Source: Pseudooceanicola nanhaiensis
GTDB taxonomy: Bacteria; Pseudomonadota; Alphaproteobacteria; Rhodobacterales; Rhodobacteraceae
NCBI RefSeq assembly: GCF_020171315.1
Contig: NZ_JAIUZP010000006.1
Span: forward strand, 451,547-515,546
Length of the DNA: 64,000 nt
Reading direction: 5' to 3'
Under the pieces are notes generated by a model. That model made no database searches, was not told the origin of the DNA, and saw only the letters and a list, made by a program, of their open reading frames with translations. Both the position numbers and the translations under genes were made by a program. Below are positions 16,078 through 25,480 of the stretch, piece after piece. Position 1 is the first letter of the stretch, and every line of letters starts with the position of its first letter.

Positions 16078-17724
16078 TCAGGCCAGCAGACTCTGCGCGG
16101 CCGCGCGGGCTTCCTCGGTGATCCGGTCGCCGGAAATCATCCGCGCGATCTCGTCGACGCGCTCGCCCCGGTCCAGAGGCACGACAGAGGACAGGGTCTG
16201 CCCCTCGGTCACCTTCTTCTCCACCCGCCAGTGATGCGCGCCAAGGGCCGCGACCTGCGGCGAATGGGTGACGACCAGAACCTGCCCGCTGGTGGCGAGC
16301 GCCGCCAGACGACGCCCCACCGCATCCGCGGTGGCGCCGCCGACGCCGCGGTCGATCTCGTCAAAGATCATCGTGGCGGAGCGGTCAGGCGCGGCAAGGC
16401 AGACCTTCAGCGCCAGCAGGAAGCGCGACAGTTCCCCGCCAGAGGCGATCTTGGCGATCGGGCCCGCAGGGGCACCGGGGTTCGTCGCCACCATGAAGGC
16501 GGCCTCGTCCCGCCCCTCGGGGCCTGCGGGGGCCTCGGTCAGTTCAGTCACGAAGCGGGCGCGTTCCATCTTGAGCGGCGCAAGCTCACCCTCGACGGCG
16601 GCGTCCAGCTTGCCCGCAGCCTCGGCCCGCGCCTTTGACAGCGCTGCCGCGGCCGTGTCGTAGACGGCCTCTGCCCCGGCCAGATCCCGGCGCAGCCCCT
16701 CGATGTCGTCGGCCCCGCGATCCAGCGCCGAGAGCTTGCCGCGCAGGTCGTCGGCGAAGGCCGCCAGCTCGTCCGGGGCCACGCCATGCTTGCGCGCCAG
16801 CCCGCGGATCTCGAAGAGCCGCTCCTCGGTGCGCTCTAGGTCGATGGGGTCGAAGTCGAGCGCCTCGAGGCAGCGTTCCACACCGTCGGCGGCATCGGCC
16901 AGTTCGGCCATCGCCCGGCCAAGGGCGGCCAGCGGTTCGTCCAGACGGCCCTCGACCCGGTCGGAGGCCCCTTCCAGCCACCGCAGCGCATCGCCCATGG
17001 CGCCCTCGGCCCCGTCGTTGCTGAGCGCCTGATGTGCCCGGGCGACGTCCTCGCGGACCCGTTCGGCGCCCTGCATGATCCGGCGGCGGGCGTCGAGCTC
17101 TGCCTCCTCGCCCGGCTGCGGGTCGAGCTTGTCCAGCTCCCCCACCGCATGGCGCAGGAAGTCTTCCTCGGCCTTCACCTCGTCCAGCGCCAGCTGCGCG
17201 GCCTCCAGCGCGCGGCGCGCCTGCGACAGCCCGCGCCACGCCCCCCGCACGTCCGAGCGCAGCACGCCGGTGGCGGCGAATTCGTCGAGCAGGGCAAGGT
17301 GGCCGCGCGGGTTCAGAAGCCCCCGGTCATCGTGCTGGCCGTGCAGTTCGACCAGCGTCTCGGACAGGGCGCGCAGCACCTCGCCGCTGGCGCGCCGGTC
17401 GTTGATCCACGCGGTCTTGCGTCCGTCGGAGCGGTTCACCCGGCGCAGGATCAGCTCTTCGCCCGCGGGCAGGCCTGCCTCTTCCAGCACGGCGCGGCCG
17501 GGGTGATCGGCAGGCAGGTCGAAGACCGCGGTCACCTCCCCCTGCTCGGCGCCCTGCCGCACGAGGTCTGCGCGGCCGCGCCAGCCGAGGACAAAGCCGA
17601 GACTGTCGAGAAGAATGGATTTGCCGGCCCCGGTCTCGCCGGTCAGCACGTTCAGACCGGGCTGGAAGTCAAGCTCCAGCCGGTCGATGATCAGCATGTC
17701 ACGGATCTCAAGACCGCGCAGCAT
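16078..17724 (-). CDS. recN: DNA repair protein RecN
   Basis: RecN is an SMC-like ATPase that acts early at double-strand breaks. The 548-residue product has the N-terminal ATP-binding motif GETGAGKSILLDSLGF, long coiled-coil-forming central parts rich in Ala, Glu and Arg, and a C-terminal Walker B segment (SATMIFDEIDRGVGGATADAVG) with the following HSPQVAALG. The start MLRGLEIRDMLIIDRLEL is typical. It follows bamD by 58 bases on the same strand, the usual order in this family. Confidence 0.95.
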   Translation of the reverse strand: MLRGLEIRDMLIIDRLELDFQPGLNVLTGETGAGKSILLDSLGFVLGWRGRADLVRQGAEQGEVTAVFDLPADHPGRAVLEEAGLPAGEELILRRVNRSDGRKTAWINDRRASGEVLRALSETLVELHGQHDDRGLLNPRGHLALLDEFAATGVLRSDVRGAWRGLSQARRALEAAQLALDEVKAEEDFLRHAVGELDKLDPQPGEEAELDARRRIMQGAERVREDVARAHQALSNDGAEGAMGDALRWLEGASDRVEGRLDEPLAALGRAMAELADAADGVERCLEALDFDPIDLERTEERLFEIRGLARKHGVAPDELAAFADDLRGKLSALDRGADDIEGLRRDLAGAEAVYDTAAAALSKARAEAAGKLDAAVEGELAPLKMERARFVTELTEAPAGPEGRDEAAFMVATNPGAPAGPIAKIASGGELSRFLLALKVCLAAPDRSATMIFDEIDRGVGGATADAVGRRLAALATSGQVLVVTHSPQVAALGAHHWRVEKKVTEGQTLSSVVPLDRGERVDEIARMISGDRITEEARAAAQSLLA

Positions 17725-17782
17725 CCGTGGTCTTACTCCCTAAAGGCCAGCGGCAGCGCCATGCGGCGCCGCGCCCCGTTCG

Positions 17783-18640
17783 TTACAGCCATTCGCCGCG
17801 CAGCATCTGGCGATAGACCTGTGCCAGCCAGCTGTCACCGATCACCTCGGGCTTCAGACCCTTGCCGGTCAGCAGGTTGTAGCTCGCCTCGTACCATTCC
17901 GTGGACTGGAAGTTGTAGCCGAGGATCGCGCCCGCGGTCTGTGCCTCTGCCACGAGGCCCAGCGACAGGTAGGCTTCCACCAGACGGTGCAGGGCTTCGG
18001 CGGTGTGGGTGGTGGTCTGGAAGTCCTCCACCACAACGCGGAAGCGGTTCACCGCGGCGGTGTAATGCTGCTTCTTCAGATAGTAGCGGCCGATCTCCAT
18101 TTCCTTCGACGCGAGGTGGTCGAAGGCGAGGTCGAATTTCAGGATCGCCGAGCGGGCATAGTCGCTGTCGGGATACTTCTCGATCACCGCGCGCAGTGCC
18201 TGAAGCGCCTGGAAGGTCAGGCCCTGGTCGCGGCCGACTTCGTCGATCTGGTCATAATAGGACAGCGCCAGCAGGTACTGGGCATAGGCGGCGTCTTCTT
18301 CGGTCGGGTAGAAATCGAGGTAGCGCTGCGCAGCGGAGCGGCTTTCCTCGTAGTTCTTGCCCTGATGCTGGGCAAAGGCCTGCATGATCAGCGCGCGCTT
18401 GGCCCATTCCGAATAGGGATAGAGCCGCTCGACCTCGCCGAAGAAATCGGCGGCATCGCCATAGCGGTTGCGGTCCATTTCGAACTCGCCGCGCTCGTAG
18501 ATCTGTTCGGCGGTGTAGGTCTCCAGCGGCAGCGAGTCGACGGTGCCGCCGCCATTGCCACAGCCTGCCAGGAATGCCGCGAGGAGGAGCGGCCCTGCCA
18601 GCTTCATCACGCCGCGGCCTTTGGAACCGACGCCTGTCAT
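17783..18640 (-). CDS. bamD: Outer membrane assembly lipoprotein BamD
   Basis: BamD is the essential lipoprotein partner of BamA in outer-membrane protein insertion. The 285-residue product has a lipoprotein signal with lipobox LAGC near residue 28, followed by TPR-like helical repeats (YGDAADFFGEVERLYPYSEWAKRA and similar). The ATG at 18640 is preceded by GAGGGTGAGAG; an ATG at 18607 would begin just before the signal peptide and is the alternative. It has its own leader downstream of the lpxC terminator and precedes recN. Confidence 0.93.
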   Translation of the reverse strand: MTGVGSKGRGVMKLAGPLLLAAFLAGCGNGGGTVDSLPLETYTAEQIYERGEFEMDRNRYGDAADFFGEVERLYPYSEWAKRALIMQAFAQHQGKNYEESRSAAQRYLDFYPTEEDAAYAQYLLALSYYDQIDEVGRDQGLTFQALQALRAVIEKYPDSDYARSAILKFDLAFDHLASKEMEIGRYYLKKQHYTAAVNRFRVVVEDFQTTTHTAEALHRLVEAYLSLGLVAEAQTAGAILGYNFQSTEWYEASYNLLTGKGLKPEVIGDSWLAQVYRQMLRGEWL

Positions 18641-18846
18641 GCTTGCTCTCACCCTCTTGCCGTCCTTGTCATCGAGCGGGGCCGTGGCTTGGCCCTGCCG
18701 TTCATTCGGGTCTAGCACAGAAAAATTCCGGTGCAAAACGCCTATGGAGTATCCTGCACCGCCGGTCTCGGCAAGGCGGAAAGGGCGTCCGGGGGCACAG
18801 GCGGCGCGATCGGTCAAATCCCCGCATCTGTCCGCCCTGAATGCAG

Positions 18847-18872
18847 AAAACCGGCCCCTGAAGGCCGGTTTT
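18847..18872 (-). terminator. Bidirectional intrinsic terminator after lpxC
   Basis: AAAACCGGCC/GGCCGGTTTT with a six-base loop lies 40 bases beyond the lpxC stop on the minus strand. It separates lpxC from bamD, so bamD needs its own promoter between 18641 and 18846. Confidence 0.88.
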
Positions 18873-18911
18873 CCTGTCGTCTTTTGCCGTCCGGGCCCTG
18901 TCACGAATGCG

Positions 18912-19832
18912 TCAGGCGACAGCGGGAATTTCGTCCATGTGCACACCGGCACCGGGCAGCTGTGCCATCTGGTCGGCCGAGCAGGTGACCATCCGCAGGG
19001 CGCCCGGTTCCGCAAAGGCGGCGCGCAGCAGCGTGTTGGTCAGGCTGTGGCCCGCGCGGTAGCCGGTGTAGCGGCCCAGCAGGGGCGCGCCGGCCATGAA
19101 GAGATCGCCAAGCGCGTCGAGCATCTTGTGGCGCACGGCCTCGTCCGTGTGGCGCAGGCCACCGGGGCTGAGGATACGGTCACCATCCACCACCACGGCG
19201 TTGTCCAGCGTGCCGCCGAGGGCAAGGCCCTGCGCGCGCATCGCGTCCACGTCCGACTGGCGGCAGAAGGTGCGGGCATCGCAAAGCTCGCGCACGAAGG
19301 TGCCGTTCGACATGGTCAGGACCTTGTCCTGCACGCCGATGGCCGCATCGGGGAAATCGATGTGGAAGGAAATCTCCAGTGCCTTGCCCGGCTCCAGACG
19401 GGCCCAGGCCTCGCCATTGCGAACCTCGACCGTCTTCAGCACTTCGAAGGCGCGCACCGGGGCGGCCTGACGCTGAAGCCCACGGGCGAGGATCCCACGC
19501 ACGAAGGGCGCGGAGGAGCCGTCGAGGATCGGAACCTCGGGGCCGTCAACTTCCACGAGGGCGTTGGTCACGCCGCAGCCTGCGAGCGCCGCCATCACGT
19601 GTTCCACGGTGGAGAGCGAGGCCCCTGCCCCGTTCACGACCTTGGTGCAGAGCGGGGTCCGCTCCACCACGTCCCAGCGGGCGGGGATCAGCGCGTCGCC
19701 CACGGCAATGTCGGTCCGGCGGAACCAGATGCCATGATGCGCGGCCGCGGGGCGGATGGTCAGCCGGACAGGAGCGCCGGAATGCAGACCGACACCCGTG
19801 AAGCGGACCGGAGCTTTGATCGTCGTTTGCAA
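18912..19832 (-). CDS. lpxC: UDP-3-O-acyl-N-acetylglucosamine deacetylase LpxC
   Basis: LpxC performs the committed, zinc-dependent deacetylation step of lipid A synthesis. The zinc ligands are visible as His in STVEHVMAAL and His and Asp in HKMLDALGDL, with the catalytic His in RAGHSLTN. I start it at the TTG at 19832, giving 306 residues that begin LQTTIKAPVRFTGVGLHSG, which is where the family normally starts; an ATG 39 codons earlier would add a Pro/Arg-rich leader. AAGGG precedes the TTG by seven bases and can pair with the start region. It follows ftsZ on the same strand. Confidence 0.93.
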   Translation of the reverse strand: MQTTIKAPVRFTGVGLHSGAPVRLTIRPAAAHHGIWFRRTDIAVGDALIPARWDVVERTPLCTKVVNGAGASLSTVEHVMAALAGCGVTNALVEVDGPEVPILDGSSAPFVRGILARGLQRQAAPVRAFEVLKTVEVRNGEAWARLEPGKALEISFHIDFPDAAIGVQDKVLTMSNGTFVRELCDARTFCRQSDVDAMRAQGLALGGTLDNAVVVDGDRILSPGGLRHTDEAVRHKMLDALGDLFMAGAPLLGRYTGYRAGHSLTNTLLRAAFAEPGALRMVTCSADQMAQLPGAGVHMDEIPAVA

Positions 19833-19844
19833 GGGTCTACCCTT
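19830..19844 (-). promoter_or_regulatory. Hairpin over the lpxC ribosome site and TTG start
   Basis: On the minus strand the ribosome site AAGGG and the sequence CCCTT, whose last two bases begin the TTG start codon, are perfect complements separated by TAGA. Folding would hide the ribosome site. That it regulates lpxC is inference. Confidence 0.4.
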
Positions 19845-20086
19845 TCGGTTCGGGACCGGCGGGGCATCCTGCCCGGGCCGGGGCCGCAAACCTGTGGCTT
19901 TCTCACGTTCTGGACGGATAAAGCGCGCTGAAGGTAACGGCCTGTTCATATTCGCTGATCACTAGGTAAGACGTGGGGGGCAGACCCTCAACTCACTCTT
20001 TGCAACGGTTTGCAACATACGGGCCCGTCCGTGGCGGAACCCTGCGCATCCCCGGGCGCACCCCATGCAACCCCTTGATACAAAAG

Positions 20087-20116
20087 AAAAGACCGCCCTC
20101 GAAGGGCGGCCTTTTG
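20087..20116. terminator. Bidirectional intrinsic terminator after ftsZ
   Basis: AAAAG, a CCGCCCT/AGGGCGG stem with a short CGA-centred loop and CTTTT form a bidirectional terminator 52 bases beyond the ftsZ stop. The 200-base gap to the lpxC upstream region holds nothing else I can identify as coding. Confidence 0.85.
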
Positions 20117-20167
20117 ATCGCGTGTGACGCTACGTCCGGGGCCATTTGTGACCCCGGAGTGTAACAC

Positions 20168-21832
20168 TCAGTTGGCCTGACGGCGCAGGAATGCGGGGAT
20201 TTCGATCCGCTCCTGATCGGGGTCGTGACGCTCTTCCGGCTCGGCTTCGTGGGCGCGCAGGCTGGGCTGTGCGCGGGTCTGGGCCTGCGGCTTGGGCGCC
20301 GGCTGACGGACGGGAGCAGCGGGCTGCTCGTTGTGGCCGGTCATCCGGTTGATCAGGTTGTTGAGGCCGAACCCACCCCGGCGTTCGCCCTGCGGTGCCG
20401 CCGGAGCGGCTGCGCGGGGCTGGGGTGCCGGAACCTGCGCGGGACGCGCGGGTGCCTTGGCGACCGCGTGCTGCAGACGGGCAAGCGCCTCGGGAGAGGG
20501 CTGGCCTGCGGGACGCGGACGGGGCGCGACGAAGTTCTCCGCCTCGGGCTCTTCGTAGTGGACCGGCGCCTGCTGCACGGGCTGCGGGCGATAGGCAGGC
20601 TCGGGCAGGTGATCCTGTGCGGCAGCGCGGGGCGCCGGACGGGGCTCTTCTGCCTGACGCTCGAAGCTGTCGAAGAACGAGGGCTCTTCATCCGCTTCGG
20701 GCTCGTATTCTTCCTCGACGCGGGCCACCGGGGCGGCTGCCTGTGCGACGGGCTGCGGTGCGGGGGCCGGTGCGGCCTCCTGAACGACCTCGGCCTCGAT
20801 AGCCTCGGGCTGGCGCAGCGGTTCTGCCAGTTTGCGGCGCGGGACGGGGATGTCCTGCACGCTCTCGGAGGCGTCGATGCCGGTGGCCACGACCGAGACG
20901 CGCATCCGCCCGTCCATGGTGGTGTCCAGCGTCGAGCCGACGATGATGTTGGCGTCCGGGTCCACTTCCTCGCGGATGCGGTTCGCGGCTTCGTCCAGTT
21001 CGAACAGCGTCAGGTCGTTGCCGCCCGTGATGTTGATGAGAACGCCCTTCGCACCGCGCAGGCTGATCTCGTCCAGCAGCGGGTTCGCTATGGCTTGTTC
21101 GGCCGCCTTGGTCGCGCGTTCGTCGCCCTCGCCCTCGCCGGTGCCCATCATGGCCTTGCCCATCTCGTCCATGACCGAGCGGACGTCGGCGAAGTCGAGG
21201 TTGATCAGGCCGGGGCGAACCATCAGGTCCGAGATGCCCTTGACGCCCTGGTAGAGGACGTTGTCTGCCATCGAGAAGGCCTCGGTGAAGGTCGTCTTCT
21301 CGTTGGCGAGGCGGAACAGGTTCTGGTTCGGAATGATGATGAGCGTGTCGACGACCTTCTGCAGGACCTCGACGCCCTCTTCCGCCTGGCGCATCCGCTT
21401 GGCGCCTTCGAACTGGAAGGGCTTGGTCACGACGCCGACGGTCAGAACACCCAGTTCACGGGCAGCCTGCGCGATGATCGGGGCTGCACCGGTGCCGGTG
21501 CCACCGCCCATACCGGCGGTGATGAAGCACATGTGCGCGCCGGCCAGGTGATCGACGATCTGTTCGATGCTCTCTTCGGCGGCGGCTGCGCCGACCGCGG
21601 CACGGGCGCCTGCGCCCAGACCTTCGGTGATCTTCACGCCCAGCTGAACGCGGGCTTCCGCGCGGCTCTGCTGAAGAGCCTGTGCGTCGGTATTGGCCAC
21701 CACGAAGTCGACACCGTCGAGCGCCTTCTCGATCATGTTGTTGACCGCGTTGCCGCCTGCGCCACCGACACCGAACACGGTAATCCGGGGCTTCAGTTCT
21801 TCGTGACCGGGCATCGTAAGATTGAGTGTCAT
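20168..21832 (-). CDS. ftsZ: Cell division protein FtsZ
   Basis: FtsZ is the tubulin-like GTPase that forms the division ring. Residues about 20-320 contain the GTPase core with [12 protein letters not shown] and the tubulin signature [12 protein letters not shown] long Pro/Ala/Gln-rich linker (about 330-535) follows, then the conserved C-terminal peptide region ending [13 protein letters not shown], which binds FtsA and other partners. At 554 residues it is long, as in other Rhodobacterales with extended linkers. It has a 174-base leader after ftsA, probably holding its own promoter. Confidence 0.97.
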   Translation of the reverse strand: MTLNLTMPGHEELKPRITVFGVGGAGGNAVNNMIEKALDGVDFVVANTDAQALQQSRAEARVQLGVKITEGLGAGARAAVGAAAAEESIEQIVDHLAGAHMCFITAGMGGGTGTGAAPIIAQAARELGVLTVGVVTKPFQFEGAKRMRQAEEGVEVLQKVVDTLIIIPNQNLFRLANEKTTFTEAFSMADNVLYQGVKGISDLMVRPGLINLDFADVRSVMDEMGKAMMGTGEGEGDERATKAAEQAIANPLLDEISLRGAKGVLINITGGNDLTLFELDEAANRIREEVDPDANIIVGSTLDTTMDGRMRVSVVATGIDASESVQDIPVPRRKLAEPLRQPEAIEAEVVQEAAPAPAPQPVAQAAAPVARVEEEYEPEADEEPSFFDSFERQAEEPRPAPRAAAQDHLPEPAYRPQPVQQAPVHYEEPEAENFVAPRPRPAGQPSPEALARLQHAVAKAPARPAQVPAPQPRAAAPAAPQGERRGGFGLNNLINRMTGHNEQPAAPVRQPAPKPQAQTRAQPSLRAHEAEPEERHDPDQERIEIPAFLRRQAN

Positions 21833-21953
21833 TGCTCTGTCCGCCTGATGTTGCCCCCAGATTCCCGGGGATTGTTCTGCCTAATCAGGAATAATCTTAA
21901 CAACCTGTTGCAGTGACGTCACGCGAAAAAGAGGAAATCCCTACAAAATATGG

Positions 21954-21977
21954 CCGCGAGTCCGGGCGGACTCGCGG
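21954..21977. promoter_or_regulatory. 24-base palindrome with two GANTC sites upstream of ftsZ
   Basis: CCGCGAGTCCG-GG-CGGACTCGCGG is a perfect inverted repeat between ftsA and ftsZ. Each arm carries a GANTC site (GAGTC at 21958-21962, GACTC at 21969-21973), the target of the CcrM cell-cycle methylase. A third GANTC lies at 21860-21864 and a ten-base palindrome GTGACGTCAC at 21914-21923. It may end ftsA transcription or regulate ftsZ. Confidence 0.5.
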
Positions 21978-22006
21978 GATTTTGCCGATTATTCCAGATA
22001 TGGGGT

Positions 22007-23341
22007 TTACCAGTTCTCTTTGAACCAGCGGACGGCCCGCTTCAGCGACCGCGCGGGATAGCGATCGTGGGGCAGATCGAAGTCCCACCACTCGTCCTGC
22101 GGGTGCGCCGCAAAGAGACACATCCCCACGGCAGAGGCAAAGCCCGGCCCGGTGGCGGCCTGCGGCAGGCCGTGGACGCGCAGCGGACGGCCAAGGCGGA
22201 CCTGCTGGCCGAGGATTCGGCTGGCCAACCCGTCGAGGCCGGGGATCTGGCTGGCGCCGCCGGTCAGCACGATCTGCTGGCTCGGCAGGTGGTCGAAGCC
22301 CGCCGCGTCGAGACGGTAGCGCACCTCTTCGAGGATCTCCTCGACCCGCGGGCGCATGACGCCGATCAGCTCGGCCCGGGTGACGGTGCGGCGGTCGTGT
22401 TCCCAATCGCCGGTCTCGCCGCCGATCTCGATCTGCTCACGGTCGTCCATGCCGGTGGCGATGACGCCGCCGTAGAAGGTTTTCAGCCGTTCGGCATTGG
22501 CATGCGGGATTTGCAGCGCCATCGAGATGTCGCCGGTCACGTGATCGCCGCCCATGCGCACCGCATCGGCATAGATCATGTGCTTCTTCATGAAGATCGA
22601 GATGCCGGTGGCCCCGCCCCCCATGTCGATGCAGGCCGCGCCCAGTTCCTGTTCGTCCTCCACCAGCGAGGCGATGCCGGTGACATAGGCCGAGGAGGCG
22701 ATGCCCGCGAGTTCGAGGTCGCAGCGGTGGATGCAATGCACGAGGTTCTGCACCGCCGCCGCATCCACGGTCAGCATGTGCATGTCGGTCGCCAGACGGT
22801 TGCCCATCTGGCCCCGCGGATCAGAGAGGCCCGAGCGGTGGTCGAGGGCGAAGTTCACCGGCTGCGCGTGGATCACCTCGCGCCCGCCGCCGAAGTCCGG
22901 CACGTCGCAGGCGGCCAGCACGCGGCTCACGTCCTGTTCGGTGACCATCTGGCCCGAAAGCTCGACCTCACCTGCCAGACCATAGCTGCGCGGACCGGCG
23001 CCCGAAAAACAGGCAATCACGTGGTCGACACGGACCTTGGCCATCTTCTGCGCCGCCTGGATCGCGGTGCGGATCGCCTTTTCGGCCTCCTGCATCGCCT
23101 CCACCTCGCCGAAGCGCACCCCGCGCGAGCGGGTCGTGGCGGCACCGATCACCCGAAAGCCCGCCTGCCCTGCCAGCGAGCCGACCCCGTCCCCGGTGGT
23201 CACACGCTCGGCATTGTCGAAGCGCAGGACGAGACAGGCGATCTTGGAGCTGCCCACGTCGAGGATCGCAACCACCCCGCGCTGCATGGCAGCCCGCCGC
23301 ATGTTGCGCATCGCGCGCTGACTCTCGTACAGATCCATCAT
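22007..23341 (-). CDS. ftsA: Cell division protein FtsA
   Basis: FtsA is the actin-like protein that tethers FtsZ to the membrane. The 444-residue product has the ATPase motifs GVVAILDVGSSKIACLVLR, AACIDMGGGATGISIF and VLTGGASQIPGL, and a C-terminal basic/aromatic stretch (RSLKRAVRWFKENW) that fits the membrane-targeting amphipathic helix. ATGs at 23341 and 23338 are adjacent; the first overlaps the ftsQ stop by one base (TAATG). An N-terminal extension of about 20 residues before the actin fold is present, as in related species. Confidence 0.96.
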   Translation of the reverse strand: MMDLYESQRAMRNMRRAAMQRGVVAILDVGSSKIACLVLRFDNAERVTTGDGVGSLAGQAGFRVIGAATTRSRGVRFGEVEAMQEAEKAIRTAIQAAQKMAKVRVDHVIACFSGAGPRSYGLAGEVELSGQMVTEQDVSRVLAACDVPDFGGGREVIHAQPVNFALDHRSGLSDPRGQMGNRLATDMHMLTVDAAAVQNLVHCIHRCDLELAGIASSAYVTGIASLVEDEQELGAACIDMGGGATGISIFMKKHMIYADAVRMGGDHVTGDISMALQIPHANAERLKTFYGGVIATGMDDREQIEIGGETGDWEHDRRTVTRAELIGVMRPRVEEILEEVRYRLDAAGFDHLPSQQIVLTGGASQIPGLDGLASRILGQQVRLGRPLRVHGLPQAATGPGFASAVGMCLFAAHPQDEWWDFDLPHDRYPARSLKRAVRWFKENW

Positions 23342-24219
23342 TACTGTCCGGCCTCCACCAACATGTCCTTGCTCAGCCACCAATGGGCAACGGCGTCCTG
23401 GTTCATTCGGATCGTCGGGCGCGCGGCAAGCCGCATGTCCACCGACGACAAATCTCTTGCGAAAAGCTGCTGCGCCTCGTCGAGCGCGATCACCCGCTCC
23501 AGCGCCTGCACCGGCTTGGCCACCGGCAGCAGCACCCGCTGCCCGCGGTCCAGCACCAGGTCCCAGCGGCGTTCGCCCACCCGGACGAGACCCCGCACGC
23601 GGTCCTTGAGCGGCGCGGCGGCCGACAGGATGCGCAGCGCCTCGGGCACCGCATCGCGGGCACCGTCGCCGGCGATCAGCGGCAGGTCCTCGCGGGTGGC
23701 GCGGGTCGAGACACCGCCCACCACCACGCCTTCGCGGTCCACGAGGTCGAGCCCGTCGCGCGAGCGCCACAGCACCACCGGCTGCCGCTCGATCACGTTG
23801 ATCTGCAGGATGTTGCCCGCGCGGATGAAAAGGCTCACGTCCTTGACCGCCGGCAGCTCGAGGATCGTCTGCTGCAGCGTGTCGAGGTCGATGTCGAAGG
23901 AGGTCATCGGGAAGTCGAGCTGTGCGACTTCGCGGATGTCGGATTCCACGTTGGCGGACGCGCCCTCGACGGCCATCAGCTTGACCATGAATTCGGGCCG
24001 CATCTCGAACTTGTCGCGCAGCTCGTGGATCGTCAGCAGGACCTGGTCGCGGCGGTCCTGATCGCCCAGATAGGCCGAGGTCGCGCCAAGCGTGATCAGG
24101 AAGGGCACCCCCGCGCGCAGGAAGAAGCGCACCGCCGGGGTCAGCATCAGCCGTTCAAGGCGATAGGCCCAGAGGGAGGGCGCGGGATCGTGACGGACGG
24201 GGCGGGTCAGCTGAGCCAT
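23341..24219 (-). CDS. ftsQ: Cell division protein FtsQ
   Basis: FtsQ is a bitopic divisome protein. The 292-residue product has a cytoplasmic N-terminus of about 30 residues, one membrane segment (about residues 30-50, FFLRAGVPFLITLGATSAYL), a POTRA domain and the FtsQ/DivIB C-terminal domain (INVIERQPVVLWR, then AARPTIRMNQ). It ends inside the ftsA start (TAATG). Upstream, where ddl usually sits, is a 249-base gap to murB, so ftsQ may have a promoter there. Confidence 0.94.
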   Translation of the reverse strand: MAQLTRPVRHDPAPSLWAYRLERLMLTPAVRFFLRAGVPFLITLGATSAYLGDQDRRDQVLLTIHELRDKFEMRPEFMVKLMAVEGASANVESDIREVAQLDFPMTSFDIDLDTLQQTILELPAVKDVSLFIRAGNILQINVIERQPVVLWRSRDGLDLVDREGVVVGGVSTRATREDLPLIAGDGARDAVPEALRILSAAAPLKDRVRGLVRVGERRWDLVLDRGQRVLLPVAKPVQALERVIALDEAQQLFARDLSSVDMRLAARPTIRMNQDAVAHWWLSKDMLVEAGQ

Positions 24220-24468
24220 GGGGCCCTCCGCGCATCAGGGGCAGACCCTTGGGCGCGGACGGACAGGATGCAGGCCGCTGCGCGGTGCATCCCCTCTTCC
24301 CGATTGGCGTCGTTCACGCGAGCCGCGCCGCGCCACGCAAAGCGTGCGCCGGACTCTGTCACTGCCGCCACGTCGGGGTTTGTCCTGCTCGACGAACCCA
24401 ATTCCGTGCCTCAAGTCTTCGGGCCATTTTCGGCCCTTGTTGGTTTTTCTTTAGCTTACTGCCTGCGG

Positions 24469-25413
24469 TCAGTCGCCGGGTCTGTCGCCCTTGGCTTCAC
24501 CTATCCGCATGATTTCCCACTCTAGCTGCAAACCGCTGGTTTGGAAAACCCTTTTTCGCACTTCCTCGCCCAGCTGTTCCAGATCCGCGGCCGTGGCTGC
24601 CCCCGTATTGATCAGGAAGTTGGAGTGTTTTTCGCTCATCTGCGCGCCGCCGATCATGGCCCCCCGCATCCCCGCGTCGTCGATCAGTTTCCACGCCTTA
24701 AGGTCATGTACGTCATCCGCCCGCCCGGTCGAGGAAAAGCCCGCCGGATTGCGGAAGGTGGAGCCCGCGGTGCGGTCCTTCGTGGGCTGGGTCGCGTCGC
24801 GCTTGGCCAGCTGATCTTCCATCCGCGCGGCCAGTTCGGCCGGGTCGCCCGCCGGGCCTTCCAGCACCACCTCGGTCAGCACCCAGCCCTCGGGCAGCGC
24901 GCTCTGCCGGTACTGGAAGGCAAGGTCCTCGCCGCTCAGCGTCACGATTTCCCCCGCCCGCGTCACGGCGCGGGCCGAGACGAAGGCGTCCTTCGTGTAG
25001 GTGCCATAGCAGCCCGCGTTCATCCGCACCGCGCCGCCGATGGCGCCGGGGATCGTGCGCAGGAAGGTCAGGTCCACGCCCGCCTCTGCCGCGCGCCGGG
25101 CCACGTGGGCATCCAGCGCCGCCGCCCCGGCCGTCACCCGCGACCCTTCGGCCACGATCCCGTTGAAACCGCGCCCCAGACGGATCACCACGCCGCGCAG
25201 CCCCCCGTCGCGCACGATCAGGTTGCTGCCCACGCCCATGGGGAAGACAGGCACTTCCGGGTCGAGCTGGCGCAGGAAATCGGCAAGGTCATCCTCGTCC
25301 GCGGGCTGGAACAGCCAGTCCGCCGGGCCGCCCACCCGCAGCCACGTCAGGTCGGCCATGGCGCGGTCGGCACTCAGCCGGCCTCGGGTCTCGATCTGGT
25401 CTGGACGGGCCAT
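24469..25413 (-). CDS. murB: UDP-N-acetylenolpyruvoylglucosamine reductase MurB
   Basis: MurB reduces the enolpyruvyl group to make UDP-MurNAc. The 314-residue flavoprotein has the FAD-binding segment [19 protein letters not shown] and the type II MurB motifs GSTFRNPAG (catalytic Ser), [27 protein letters not shown] and the preceding [21 protein letters not shown]. Start [14 protein letters not shown]. It follows the two DUF2484 genes by 67 bases on the same strand. Confidence 0.96.
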   Translation of the reverse strand: MARPDQIETRGRLSADRAMADLTWLRVGGPADWLFQPADEDDLADFLRQLDPEVPVFPMGVGSNLIVRDGGLRGVVIRLGRGFNGIVAEGSRVTAGAAALDAHVARRAAEAGVDLTFLRTIPGAIGGAVRMNAGCYGTYTKDAFVSARAVTRAGEIVTLSGEDLAFQYRQSALPEGWVLTEVVLEGPAGDPAELAARMEDQLAKRDATQPTKDRTAGSTFRNPAGFSSTGRADDVHDLKAWKLIDDAGMRGAMIGGAQMSEKHSNFLINTGAATAADLEQLGEEVRKRVFQTSGLQLEWEIMRIGEAKGDRPGD

Positions 25414-25480
25414 GGTCTCTCCTGCGGCTTCGGGATCGCAGGGCTAGGTAGCGCCCTGCCCCCGCCAAGGCAAGCCGGGG

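Noticed and set aside
15907..16638. A 243-codon plus-strand frame starting in the recN 3' region
   Set aside because: It is almost wholly antisense to recN and begins in the inverted-repeat gap. The translation is Arg/Gly-rich mirror sequence.
18912..19949. Longer lpxC reading from an ATG at 19949
   Set aside because: The added 39 residues are Pro/Arg-rich and not LpxC-like. The family N-terminus coincides with the TTG at 19832, which has a ribosome site.
24207..24401. A 64-codon minus-strand frame between murB and ftsQ
   Set aside because: It overlaps the ftsQ start, lacks a ribosome site and has no similarity to Ddl or any family I know, so I treat the gap as non-coding.
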